Below, piece after piece: positions 15,844 through 24,478 of a stretch of DNA of 64,000 nucleotides (position 1 is its first letter; every line of letters starts with the position of its first letter). The notes below the pieces were generated by a model. The model saw only the letters and a program-made list of their open reading frames with translations, searched no databases and was not told where the DNA came from. This DNA is from Actinobacteria bacterium OV450 (GTDB lineage: Bacteria > Actinomycetota > Actinomycetes > Streptomycetales > Streptomycetaceae): positions 62,001 through 126,000 of the forward strand of contig LJCW01000372.1 of assembly GCA_001298555.1 (NCBI GenBank), written 5' to 3'. The translations under genes were made by a program, and so were the position numbers.

Positions 15844-16816
15844 CGGAACCGGCTCCCTTCCGGACGAGCTGCTGCTGGTCGCTGTCGCGGAAGACCTCCG
15901 CGATGTGGTGGCGGCGCTGCTCCATGCGGACCAGGCCGAGGCCGAGGTCGGCGACGGTGTCGCGCACGATGTCGTAGGTCTCCTCGCCGGTGGCTTCCAT
16001 GAGCAGGATGTGGCCGGCTCCGGGCAGGCCCTGCTCCTCGCCCGCGTGCAGGGTGAGGCCCGCCTCGGCGAGCGCCTTGCGCAGGGCCGCGGTGCCGTCC
16101 GGGTGGAGGTCCGTGTCGGTCACCTCGACCGCGAGGGTCGTGGTGATCTGGGTGAAGTCGCTGGTGGAGCTGGAGCGCAGCAGCTTGCCGCCGTCGACGA
16201 CCACGACGTGGTCGCAGGTCCGCTCCAGTTCACCGAGCAGGTGGGAGGTGACCAGGACGGAGATGCCGAAGTCGGTGTAGACGCGGCGGATCAGGCCGAG
16301 CATCTCGTCGCGGCCGACGGGGTCGAGGCCGTTGGTGGGCTCGTCGAGGAGGACCAGCTGGGGGTCGTGGACGAGCGCCTGGGCCAGTTTGACCCGCTGC
16401 TTCATGCCCGTGGAGTAGCCGCCGATGGGGCGGTACCGCTCCTCGTACAGGCCCACGTGGCGCAGGGTGTCGGCGGTCCGCTCACGCGCTGCGGTCGGCG
16501 GGAGCCCGGACATGCGCGCCATGTGCACGACGAACTCGGTGGCCGAGACGTCGGGCGGCAGGCAGTCGTGCTCGGGCATGTAGCCGACGCGTTCACGGAT
16601 GGCGCTGCCGTGGGTGGCGACGTCGAGTCCGAGTACGGCGGCACGGCCCTCGGTGGCGGGGGACAGTCCAAGCAGGATCTTGATCAGCGTGGACTTGCCG
16701 GCTCCGTTGGCACCCACGAGGCCGGTCACTCCCGGTCCGATGTCCAGGGAGAGCCGGTCGATTGCGGTCACTCGGGGGTACCGCTTGCTCAGGCTTTCGG
16801 TCGCGATGACAGTCAC
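15833..16816 (-). CDS. ABC transporter ATP-binding protein (first gene of operon)
   Basis: A 327-residue nucleotide-binding protein: Walker A LVGANGAGKSTLIK (about 33-46), signature YSTGMKQRVKLA (about 132-143), Walker B VLLDEPTNGLDP, and switch His in VTSHLLGEL. The opening TESLSKRYPRVTAIDRLSLD is typical. GTG at 16816 is the first codon; the promoter must lie in the 223-bp divergent region to 17040, which also holds one perfect DnaA box. It is the lead gene of ATPase-permease-ATPase-permease. Confidence 0.9.
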   Translation of the reverse strand: MTVIATESLSKRYPRVTAIDRLSLDIGPGVTGLVGANGAGKSTLIKILLGLSPATEGRAAVLGLDVATHGSAIRERVGYMPEHDCLPPDVSATEFVVHMARMSGLPPTAARERTADTLRHVGLYEERYRPIGGYSTGMKQRVKLAQALVHDPQLVLLDEPTNGLDPVGRDEMLGLIRRVYTDFGISVLVTSHLLGELERTCDHVVVVDGGKLLRSSSTSDFTQITTTLAVEVTDTDLHPDGTAALRKALAEAGLTLHAGEEQGLPGAGHILLMEATGEETYDIVRDTVADLGLGLVRMEQRRHHIAEVFRDSDQQQLVRKGAGSDGA

Positions 16817-16928
16817 GGCTTCGACGTTAGTGGCGCGGCTCGCGCGGATCGTCAGACCTGGAGCGTCATCCGGTCTCCGCCTTCAGGACTACACACCCTG
16901 ACGAAAGGCTGATGCGGACCGGACAAGT

Positions 16929-16937
16929 TTGTCCACA
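16929..16937 (+). other. Isolated DnaA box in a divergent promoter region
   Basis: Perfect TTGTCCACA between the leftward ABC operon and the rightward M24 gene. A weaker reverse half (GGACAA, 16921-16926) sits just beside it. A single box is near chance expectation on its own but fits the pattern of clusters A, C and D. Confidence 0.45.
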
Positions 16938-17039
16938 GGTCCGTGCACGGGCCTTGACGTGATCTCCGGTCATTGTCACATTCATCAGTGTCAACTTACG
17001 GGCGCGTAGCGCGTACGGCTCTACGGACGGACGGCTGTG

Positions 17040-17897
17040 ATGGCTGCGGACACCAGGCAACGCACCGCGCAACTCTCGGCGGAACTGCGCGGGTTCAGGG
17101 AAGTGCAACGCCTCTCGTACGAGTGCGCCGAGACCGTCGCCGCACAGCTGCGGCCGGGGGTGACCGAGCGCGAGGCCGCGCGGATGCAGCGCGAGTGGCT
17201 GCGCGAGCGCGGGGTGCGGGACTGGTTCCACCTGCCGTTCGCGTGGTTCGGGGACCGGACCGCCTTCGCGAACTTCAAGATCCCCCTGCAGTTCTTCCCG
17301 ACGAACCGGAAGCTGGAGCCGGGGATGCCGTTCATCCTCGACATGGCGCCCGTCCACAAGGGGTACGCGGCCGACATCGGGTACTCGGGCAGCCTCGGGC
17401 TGAACCCCGTGCAGGACCGGCTGATGTCCGATCTCCGGGTGCACCGGGAGCTGATCCTGGAGCAGGTCCGCGAGCGCCGCCCGCTGCGTGAGATCTACGA
17501 GAACGTCGAGCGGCTGATGATCCGCCAGGGGTACGCCAACCGGCACCGCGCCTACCCCTTCGGCGTGATCGCCCACAAGATCGACCGGGTCAGGGAACGG
17601 CGCTGGTCCCCGACCGCCTTCGGCTTCGGGACGCAGTCCCTCAAGGGGCTGGCCTCCGACGCCCTGCACGGCCACCGCCAGGGCTGGTCCCCGCTGTGGA
17701 GCCCGTACCGCTTCTCCGACCACCCGCCGCAGCCCGGCTTGTGGGCGGTGGAGCCGCACCTGGGATTCCGGGGCACCGGCGCGAAATTCGAGGAGATCCT
17801 GGTCGTCACCGACTCACGGGATCCCGCGGAGAGCGCGTTCTGGCTGGACGACGATCTGCCGCACGTGCGGCGCTGGGCCGAGGAGAAGGCAGCATGA
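17040..17897 (+). CDS. M24-family metallopeptidase (Xaa-Pro peptidase-like)
   Basis: A 285-residue pita-bread fold protein, divergent from aminopeptidase P at 303. Metal-ligand candidates are Asp in ILDMAPVHKG and Asp in AADIGYSG (about 100-115), His in GVIAHKIDRV (about 178), Glu in AVEPHLGF (about 240) and Glu in FEEILVVTD (about 253). The N-terminal 60 residues are a helical region with TEREAARMQREWLRERG rather than a full creatinase-N domain. A GTG three bases earlier (17037) is an equally possible start. The stop overlaps the next gene by four bases (ATGA), so it is coupled to the hydrolase-SDR fusion; the shared substrate is unknown. Confidence 0.8.
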   Translation: MAADTRQRTAQLSAELRGFREVQRLSYECAETVAAQLRPGVTEREAARMQREWLRERGVRDWFHLPFAWFGDRTAFANFKIPLQFFPTNRKLEPGMPFILDMAPVHKGYAADIGYSGSLGLNPVQDRLMSDLRVHRELILEQVRERRPLREIYENVERLMIRQGYANRHRAYPFGVIAHKIDRVRERRWSPTAFGFGTQSLKGLASDALHGHRQGWSPLWSPYRFSDHPPQPGLWAVEPHLGFRGTGAKFEEILVVTDSRDPAESAFWLDDDLPHVRRWAEEKAA

Positions 17898-19729
17898 GCG
17901 GCATGAGCGGAGCGGACGGCACCAAGAACGGCACCCGGAACGGCGGCGAGGACGGCGCCGGGGCGACGGGCCTCGTCGGGGCGCGCGAGCGCCGGGTGCG
18001 CACCGGCGGCATCGAACTGTGCGTCGTCGAGCTCGGGGACACGGACCGGCCGACCGTGGTGCTCGTCCACGGGTACCCGGACAGCAAGGAGGTCTGGTCG
18101 GAGGTCGCGCAGCGGCTGGCATCCCGCTTCCACGTGGTGCTCTACGACGTCCGCGGCCACGGGCGCTCCTCCGCGCCGGCGCCGCTGCGCGGCGGATTCA
18201 CCCTGGAGAAGCTGACCGACGACTTCCTGGCGGTGGCGGACGCGGTCAGCCCGGACCGGCCGGTGCACCTGGTCGGCCACGACTGGGGCTCCGTACAGGG
18301 GTGGGAGTTCGCGACCGTCGCCCGCACCGAGGGCCGGATCGCCTCCTTCACCTCGATGTCCGGCCCCTCCCTGGACCACTTCGGGCACTGGATCAAGAAG
18401 CGGATGGCCCGCCCCACCCCGCGCCGGGTCGCGCAGCTCCTGGGCCAGGGCGCCAAATCCTGGTACGTGTACATGCTGCACACCCCCGTACTGCCGGAAC
18501 TCGCCTGGCGCGGCCCGCTCGGCAAGCGATGGCCGGGAATACTGGAGCGGGTGGAGAAGGTCCCGGCCGGCTCCTACCCGACGGCCTCGCTGCCCTCGGA
18601 CGCCGCGCACGGGGCCTGGCTCTACCGCGACAACGTACGGCCGCGGCTGCGCCGGCCGCGCCCGGACGCGTACGCGCACGTGCCGGTCCAGCTGATCACC
18701 CCGACCGGGGACGCCTTCCTCTCCGAGCGGCTCTACGACGAGCTGGAGCTGTGGGCCCCCGACCTGGTGCGGCGCACCCTGCCGGCCAAGCACTGGGTGC
18801 CGCGGACCCGGCCCGACCAGCTGGCCGCGTGGATCACCGAGTTCGTCATCGCCCGGGAGGAACCCGCCACCCGGGTGCCGCAGCAGAAGGCGCCGGGCCG
18901 GTACGCCGACCGCTTCGCGGGCCAGCTGGTGCTGGTCACCGGCGCCGCCAGCGGCATCGGCCGGGCCACCGCCTTCGCATTCGCCGAGGCCGGGGCCCGG
19001 GTCGTGTGCGTGGACCGGGACGCCGAGGGCGCGGCCCGTACGGCCGACATGGCAAGGCTCGTCGGGGCCCCAGAAGCCTGGGGCGAGTGCGTCGACGTCA
19101 GCGACGAGCAGGCGATGGAGAAGCTCGCGGCGAAGACGGCCGCCGAGTACGGGGTCGTGGACGTCCTGGTCAACAACGCCGGGATCGGCCTGTCGGGGCC
19201 CTTCCTGGAGACCACCTCGGAGGACTGGAGGAAAGTCCTCGACGTGAACCTGTGGGGGGTCATCCACGGCTGCCGGATCTTCGGCCGGCAGATGGCCGAG
19301 CGCGGTCAGGGCGGGCACATCGTCAACACCGCCTCCGCCGCCGCCTACCTGCCCTCCAGGACGCTGCCCGCCTACAGCACGTCGAAGGCCGCCGTGCTGA
19401 TGCTGAGCGAGTGTCTGCGCGCCGAGCTCGCCTCGCAGTCGATCGGGGTGTCGGCGATCTGCCCCGGCATCGTCAACACCAACATCACCGCCACCTCACG
19501 CTTCGCCGGGGTGGACGCGGCGGAGGAGAAGCGCCGCCAGGAGCGCTCCTCGCGGCTGTACGGGCTGCGCAACTTCCCGCCGGAGAAGGTCGCCGAGACA
19601 ATCCTGCGGGCCGTGGTGCACAACCAGGCCGTGGTGCCCGTGACACCGGAGTCCAAGGGCGCCCTGTGGCTGTCCCGGTTCGCGCCGGGCACGCTGCGGC
19701 GGCTCGCGAAGCTGGAACCCCGGCTGTGA
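17894..19729 (+). CDS. Bifunctional alpha/beta hydrolase - short-chain dehydrogenase
   Basis: A 611-residue fusion. Residues about 30-320 are an alpha/beta hydrolase of the epoxide hydrolase or haloalkane dehalogenase type: VLVHGYPDSKEVW oxyanion region and nucleophile Asp130 in GHDWGS, with a His in AKHWVPR near 299. Residues about 335-611 are a classical SDR: cofactor motif TGAASGIGRA, NNAGIG, and catalytic Tyr494-x3-Lys498 in YSTSK, with PGIVNTNIT after it. A 30-residue Gly/Asn/Asp-rich leader precedes both. ATG at 17894 has AGGAGAAGG and overlaps the M24 stop. Similar SDR family oxidoreductases are seen in mycolata and Streptomyces; the substrate is unknown, possibly an epoxide or lipid-derived alcohol (inference). 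Confidence 0.88.
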   Translation: MSGMSGADGTKNGTRNGGEDGAGATGLVGARERRVRTGGIELCVVELGDTDRPTVVLVHGYPDSKEVWSEVAQRLASRFHVVLYDVRGHGRSSAPAPLRGGFTLEKLTDDFLAVADAVSPDRPVHLVGHDWGSVQGWEFATVARTEGRIASFTSMSGPSLDHFGHWIKKRMARPTPRRVAQLLGQGAKSWYVYMLHTPVLPELAWRGPLGKRWPGILERVEKVPAGSYPTASLPSDAAHGAWLYRDNVRPRLRRPRPDAYAHVPVQLITPTGDAFLSERLYDELELWAPDLVRRTLPAKHWVPRTRPDQLAAWITEFVIAREEPATRVPQQKAPGRYADRFAGQLVLVTGAASGIGRATAFAFAEAGARVVCVDRDAEGAARTADMARLVGAPEAWGECVDVSDEQAMEKLAAKTAAEYGVVDVLVNNAGIGLSGPFLETTSEDWRKVLDVNLWGVIHGCRIFGRQMAERGQGGHIVNTASAAAYLPSRTLPAYSTSKAAVLMLSECLRAELASQSIGVSAICPGIVNTNITATSRFAGVDAAEEKRRQERSSRLYGLRNFPPEKVAETILRAVVHNQAVVPVTPESKGALWLSRFAPGTLRRLAKLEPRL

Positions 19730-19915
19730 ACGGGGCGGGGCCGGTGCCGGCGCGGACAGAGCCCGGCACGGCCATATCCCGCTTCTTCCGGCGGTCGTAC
19801 CATCCCTCGCAGGAGGGCTCGCCGCACAGGGCGGTCGAGTACCTTGCGGCTTCGCCTGCCGCCCGGCCCGCGGCGTCCGGGGTCGGCCGAGCCGCCATGT
19901 CGTAGGGAGCCGGGA

Positions 19916-20830
19916 TTGTCAGAACAGGCGGTGGCCGAGTACCGGATCGAGGATCTCGCGCACCACAGCGGGGCTACCGTACGCACCATCAGGGCGTACC
20001 AGGACCGTGGGCTGCTGCCGAAACCGGAGCGGCGCGGGCGCTCCAACGTCTACCGGGACACGCATCTGGCACGGCTGCGCCAGATCGCCGACCTGCTGGA
20101 CCGCGGCTACACCCTGGCCTCCATCAAGGAGCTGCTGGAGGCATGGGACGCCGGACGCGGGCTCGGCGGTGTGCTGGGGCTCGTCGCCGAGGTCCACGGA
20201 CCCTGGACCGACGAGGAAGCCGCCCGGATCAGCCGCGCCGAGCTGAACGAGCGGTTCGGCGGCCGCCCCGACGACGACGCGGTGGGTGAGGCGTGCGAGC
20301 TGGGCGTGCTGGAGGCGATCCCGGGCCGCCCGGACGAGTTCCTCGTGCCCTCCCCGCAGGAGCTGGCGGTGGCCGCCGAACTGTACGCGGCCGGGGTGCC
20401 GCTGTCCGCCATCACCGGGCATCTGCGGGAGCTGCGCGGGCAGGTGGAGCACATCGCCTCGCGGTTCCTGGAGTTCACCACCGAGCACGTCTTCGCCCGT
20501 TACCTCGGGGAAGTCCCGCCGACGGACGCGGACGCGGCGGAGGCGGCGACGATGGTGCGCAGGCTGCGCCCCCTGGCCCAGCAGACGGTGGACGCCGAGC
20601 TGGCGCGGGCGATGCAGCTGTTCGCGACCCGGCACCTGCAGCGCCATCTCGGGGCGGCCGGGACGGCGCAGCCCTCCGGGCCCGCGTCGGTGCCGCTGCC
20701 GGCGGAGACGGTGCGGGCGGTGCAGGAGCTGGTCGGCTCCGAGCACGTCGGGGAGTTCGTCCGGGCCGCCACGGAGCGGGAGCTCCAGGCCCGGACGATG
20801 AACGAACTGGCGCGCCGGGCCGGCGGGTAA
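19916..20830 (+). CDS. MerR-family transcriptional regulator
   Basis: A 304-residue regulator. The winged HTH of the MerR type is at about 9-75 (YRIEDLAHHSGATVRTIRAY, RRGRSNVYRDTHLARLRQI). A long helical effector region of about 220 residues follows, much longer than metal-sensing MerR proteins and without paired cysteines, so a small-molecule or protein signal is more likely. TTG at 19916 is chosen because AGGGAG lies seven bases upstream and homologues start close to the YRI motif; GTG at 19931 is the alternative. It follows the hydrolase-SDR fusion by 186 bp and could regulate it, or the MerR-type promoter at 46342; neither link is shown. Confidence 0.82.
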   Translation: MSEQAVAEYRIEDLAHHSGATVRTIRAYQDRGLLPKPERRGRSNVYRDTHLARLRQIADLLDRGYTLASIKELLEAWDAGRGLGGVLGLVAEVHGPWTDEEAARISRAELNERFGGRPDDDAVGEACELGVLEAIPGRPDEFLVPSPQELAVAAELYAAGVPLSAITGHLRELRGQVEHIASRFLEFTTEHVFARYLGEVPPTDADAAEAATMVRRLRPLAQQTVDAELARAMQLFATRHLQRHLGAAGTAQPSGPASVPLPAETVRAVQELVGSEHVGEFVRAATERELQARTMNELARRAGG

Positions 20831-20899
20831 CGGCTCGCCGCGGCCGCGGGTGGCGGGCAGGTGACAGCCGTCGGTGGCGGGGCGGTGGCAGCCGGACCG

Positions 20900-20991
20900 T
20901 AGTCCACAGGGCGGATCACTCGTTTACCGTCAAATCCCACCCAACCGGCTGTGGACAAGTCGCCCATTCCTGTGGACGAGCCTGTGGAAGA
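20900..20991. other. DnaA-box cluster C
   Basis: Four boxes in 92 bp between the MerR gene and the convergent aquaporin gene: TAGTCCACA at 20900 (forward), TGTGGACAA at 20950 (perfect, reverse), TGTGGACGA at 20971 and TGTGGAAGA at 20983. The last three share the reverse orientation with spacings of 21 and 12 bases. The intergenic space is between two converging 3' ends, so a promoter role is unlikely and a DnaA-binding or titration role more so. Confidence 0.65.
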
Positions 20992-20992
20992 C

Positions 20993-21778
20993 TCAACCGA
21001 CGGTCTCGTAGCCGGGGTTCGCGGGGGCGGCGGTCCCGGGGGCGCGGACGGGTACGGCCGGCCCCACGGTCGTCGGCGCGTCCTTCGGATCGCGCCCGGT
21101 GCCCCCGTAGAGGAGGGCGGCGAGGGCCAGGCCCAGGACTCCGCCGACCGCCTGGGCCGCGATGAACCCGGGCAGCGACTGCGGGGCGATGCCGGCGAAG
21201 GAATCGCTGAAGGCGCGCCCGACGGTCCCCGCCGGGTTGGCGAACGAGCCGGACGAGGTGAACCAGATCGCGGAGGCGATGTACGCGGCGACCGCGGCCG
21301 GGATCAGCTTCGGGCGCCCGATGCGCTCCAGGCCCTGGATGAGCAGGACGAGTCCCGCTGTGGCGACGACCTCGCCGACGAGCAGGTGGCCGCCGCCGCG
21401 GATCTGGGTGGAGAAGGTGCCGGGGGTCCGGCCGAACATCACCTCGGCGAGGACGGCGCCGCCGATGGCCCCGGCGGTCTGGGCGGCGCTGTAGACCAGG
21501 GCCTCCCGGCCGCCGATCCCCTCGCCGCCGCGTCGGCGGGCCCACCAGGAGGTGAGGGTGACGACCGGGTTGAGGTGGGCTCCGGACAGCGGCCCGAAGA
21601 GCGTGATGATCAGCCCGAGGCCGATGGCCGAGGCGAGCGAGTTGGCGACGAGCGCCACACCGGTGTCCCGGCTGAGGTCGGAGGCCTGGATACCGGAACC
21701 GATCACCACCACGAGGAGGCCGGCGGTGCCGATGAGTTCGGCGACCGCGCGGCGCGGCAGAGAAGCGTGGATCGTCAT
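20993..21778 (-). CDS. Aquaporin / MIP-family channel
   Basis: A 261-residue major intrinsic protein with six helices and the two half-helix NPA-type motifs: SGAHLNPVVTL in the first half (NPV) and FANPAGTVGRAFSD in the second (NPA followed by Arg of the selectivity filter). It conducts water, glycerol or small neutral solutes such as arsenite; similar proteins accompany arsenic operons, but no ars gene is nearby. The start at 21778 is chosen because MTIHASLPRRAVAELIGT begins right at the first helix. It is divergent from kptA, and its 3' end reaches DnaA-box cluster C. The C-terminal tail is Pro/Ala-rich. Confidence 0.88.
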   Translation of the reverse strand: MTIHASLPRRAVAELIGTAGLLVVVIGSGIQASDLSRDTGVALVANSLASAIGLGLIITLFGPLSGAHLNPVVTLTSWWARRRGGEGIGGREALVYSAAQTAGAIGGAVLAEVMFGRTPGTFSTQIRGGGHLLVGEVVATAGLVLLIQGLERIGRPKLIPAAVAAYIASAIWFTSSGSFANPAGTVGRAFSDSFAGIAPQSLPGFIAAQAVGGVLGLALAALLYGGTGRDPKDAPTTVGPAVPVRAPGTAAPANPGYETVG

Positions 21779-21911
21779 GGGTTCTCCCCCTGGGCAGTAG
21801 TTCAGCGGAAAATGTATTCCGTATCTTGGAAACGCGATAGAGGGTGTCCGAGACCGGCAGAGCGCCGATAAATCGCTGCTCGACCCCCGTCCGACCCGGC
21901 AAGCTGGGGCC

Positions 21912-22451
21912 ATGGACGACAGACGCACCGTGAAGGTGTCCAAATACGTCTCGAAACACCTGCGGCATCAGCCGGAACGCATCGGACTGGTGCTCGATCC
22001 CCAGGGCTGGGTGGAGATCGACGAGCTTCTCCATGCGGCCGCCGCCCACGGATTCCCCGTCAGCCGCGCCGAGCTCGACCACGTCGTCGCCGCCAACGAC
22101 AAGCAGCGGTTCGCCGTCGACGGCACCCGCATCCGCGCCAACCAGGGCCACACCGTCCCCGTGGACCTGGACCTGCCGGAGGCCGAGCCGCCCGCGTACC
22201 TCTACCACGGCACCGTCGGCGCCGCCCTCGACGCGATCCGCGCCGAGGGTCTGCGCCCCATGGCCCGCCACCACGTGCACCTGTCCCCCGACCGGGAGAC
22301 CGCGACCCGGGTGGGCGCGCGCCGCGGCCGGCCCGTCGTCCTGGCGGTGGACGCGGGGGCGATGCGCGCGGAGGGGCACGTCTTCCGGATCAGCGCCAAC
22401 GGCGTGTGGCTGGTGGATGCCGTGCCGCCGCAGTTCCTGCGCTTCTCGTAA
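21912..22451 (+). CDS. kptA: RNA 2'-phosphotransferase (Tpt1/KptA)
   Basis: A 179-residue KptA protein. It has the N-terminal winged-helix lobe (VSKYVSKHLRHQPE, about 9-22, with the catalytic Arg18/His19 pair) and the C-terminal ADP-ribosyltransferase-like lobe: RIRANQGHT (about 75), YHGT (about 98), RHHVHLS (about 118). The enzyme transfers an internal 2'-phosphate from RNA to NAD+, giving ADP-ribose 1'',2''-cyclic phosphate. In fungi this finishes tRNA splicing; bacteria lack that pathway, so the natural substrate is unclear. It is monocistronic and divergent from aquaporin. Confidence 0.92.
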   Translation: MDDRRTVKVSKYVSKHLRHQPERIGLVLDPQGWVEIDELLHAAAAHGFPVSRAELDHVVAANDKQRFAVDGTRIRANQGHTVPVDLDLPEAEPPAYLYHGTVGAALDAIRAEGLRPMARHHVHLSPDRETATRVGARRGRPVVLAVDAGAMRAEGHVFRISANGVWLVDAVPPQFLRFS

Positions 22452-22615
22452 CGCCCCTTCGCCGTCGTCCGGCCCGTTCCGGTACCGCCCGGCGGCGCCG
22501 CAATTCACCAAGAGATTGTCAGATCATCCCCCTACTCTGTTCCTCATTCCGATCCGTGAGGGGGGTACCTCGCGATCGCCGAACCATCCATGCGAAATAC
22601 GCGAGGTGACGCCCC

Positions 22616-24478
22616 GTGACGTCCACATCGGCTTCCTTCTCCCACTCCGATCCCTCGGCCAACAGCTTCCAGGTCGATCTGCGCGGCCTGGTCGACCTGC
22701 TCTCCCACCACCTCTACTCCAGCCCGCGCGTCTACGTCCGCGAGCTGCTGCAGAACGCGGTGGACGCCGTCACCGCCCGCCGTGCACTCGACCCCGGAGC
22801 CGAGATCCACATCCGCCTGTCGGCGTCCGCGAACCGGGTGACCATCGAGGACAGCGGCATCGGCCTGACCGCCGCCGAGGCCCACTCGCTCCTCGCCACC
22901 ATCGGCCGCAGCTCCAAGCGCGGCGGCGACCACGGTCTGGAAACCTCCCGCCAGGAGTTCCTGGGCCAGTTCGGCATCGGCCTGCTCGCCTGCTTCGTCG
23001 TCGCCCGGCAGATCCGAGTCATCACCCGTTCCGCGCGCGACCCCCGGGCCGCGCCCGTCGAGTGGCTGGCCACGGACGACGGCTCGTACACGGTCCGCGA
23101 ACTGCCCGACGAGGCTCGGCGGGAGCCCGGCACCACCGTCGTCCTGGAGGCCCGGCCGGGGGCCGAGGAGTGGACCGTCCCGGCCAAGGTCGAGCAGCTG
23201 GCCCGTGACTACGGCGCCCTGCTCCCCTACGACATCACCTTCGACGACGGCGAGGGCGGCGAGCCGCGGCCCGTCACCGACCGGCCCGCCGTGTGGGACC
23301 GCCCCCACCCCACCCCCGCCGCGCGCCGCGTGGCACTCGCCGGCCACTGCACGCAGCTCTTCGGTTTCACCCCGCTCGACAGCATCGACCTCGACCTGCC
23401 CGTCGCCGGCGTGCGCGGAGTGGCGTACGTCCTGCCCGAGCCGACCAGCCCCGCCCACCGGGCCGGACACCGCGTCCACCTCAAGGGGATGCTGCTCACC
23501 GACCACGCCGACAACCTGCTGCCCGACTGGGCGTTCTTCGTCCGCGCAGTCATCGACACCGACACGCTGCGGCCCACCGCCTCCCGGGAGAACCTGTACG
23601 ACGACGAGACCCTGTCCGCGGTACGGGAAGCCCTCGGCGCCCGGGTCCGGGCCTGGCTCGCCGAGCTCGCAGCGAGCGAACCCGAGCGCCTGGCCGCCTT
23701 CCTGAGCGTCCACCACCTCGGCGTGAAGTCCCTGGCCCGGCACGACGCCGAGCTGCTCGGCCTGATGCTGCCCTGGCTGCCCTTCGAGACCAGCGACGGC
23801 TCGATGAGCCTCCAGGAGTTCACGGCCGCCCACACCGAGATCCACTTCACGCGCACCGTCGAGGAGTTCCGCCAGATCGCCCCGATCGCGGCGGCCCACG
23901 GCCTCGGCGTCATCAACGCCGGCTACACCTACGACGCCGACCTCCTCGCCCTGCTGCCGACCGTCCGGCCGGACCTCAAGGTCATGGAGCTGGACGCCGG
24001 GGCCGTCACCGAGCGGCTCGACCCGGTCCCGACCGCCGCCGAACTGGCCCTCGCCCCCTTCCTGTCCACGGCCCGCACCCGCCTGGAGCCGCAGGGCTGC
24101 GACGTCGTGCTGCGCGCCTTCCAGCCCGTCTCCGTCCCCGCCCTCTACCTCGACGACCGCCAGGCCCGCCAGGAGCGCGACCGCACGGCGGCACTGAGCA
24201 GCGCCGACTCCCTGTGGAGCGGAATCCTCGGCGCGCTGCGCGGCTCCGCACCCCGCGCCCGCCTGGTCCTCAACCACAACAACCCGCTGGTCCGTCGGAT
24301 CGCGGCCCTGCCCGACGAGGCCCTGACCGGTACGGCCGTCGAATCGCTCTACGGGCAGGCGCTGCTGATGTCCCAGCGGCCGCTGCGCCCCGCCGACTCC
24401 ACCCTGCTCAACCGGGCCTTCCTCGGGCTCCTGGAATGGGCGACCCACTCCACCGACTCCCCGGAGGGACGGAAGTGA
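22616..24478 (+). CDS. Hsp90-family chaperone (HtpG-like)
   Basis: A 620-residue Hsp90 homologue, close to E. coli HtpG in length. The N-terminal GHKL ATPase (about 15-215) has Glu43 and Asn47 in RELLQNAVDA, Asp79 in EDSGIG, and the lid/glycine segment GQFGIGLLACF. The middle domain (about 240-480) keeps the catalytic Arg324 in ASRENLY. The C-terminal part (480-620) is divergent and lacks an MEEVD end. GTG at 22616 follows GCGAGGTGA. The stop overlaps the start of the 1020-residue TPR gene (GTGA), so the two are translationally coupled. Cytoplasmic; client proteins unknown. Annotated in relatives only as HSP90 family protein. Confidence 0.9.
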   Translation: MTSTSASFSHSDPSANSFQVDLRGLVDLLSHHLYSSPRVYVRELLQNAVDAVTARRALDPGAEIHIRLSASANRVTIEDSGIGLTAAEAHSLLATIGRSSKRGGDHGLETSRQEFLGQFGIGLLACFVVARQIRVITRSARDPRAAPVEWLATDDGSYTVRELPDEARREPGTTVVLEARPGAEEWTVPAKVEQLARDYGALLPYDITFDDGEGGEPRPVTDRPAVWDRPHPTPAARRVALAGHCTQLFGFTPLDSIDLDLPVAGVRGVAYVLPEPTSPAHRAGHRVHLKGMLLTDHADNLLPDWAFFVRAVIDTDTLRPTASRENLYDDETLSAVREALGARVRAWLAELAASEPERLAAFLSVHHLGVKSLARHDAELLGLMLPWLPFETSDGSMSLQEFTAAHTEIHFTRTVEEFRQIAPIAAAHGLGVINAGYTYDADLLALLPTVRPDLKVMELDAGAVTERLDPVPTAAELALAPFLSTARTRLEPQGCDVVLRAFQPVSVPALYLDDRQARQERDRTAALSSADSLWSGILGALRGSAPRARLVLNHNNPLVRRIAALPDEALTGTAVESLYGQALLMSQRPLRPADSTLLNRAFLGLLEWATHSTDSPEGRK

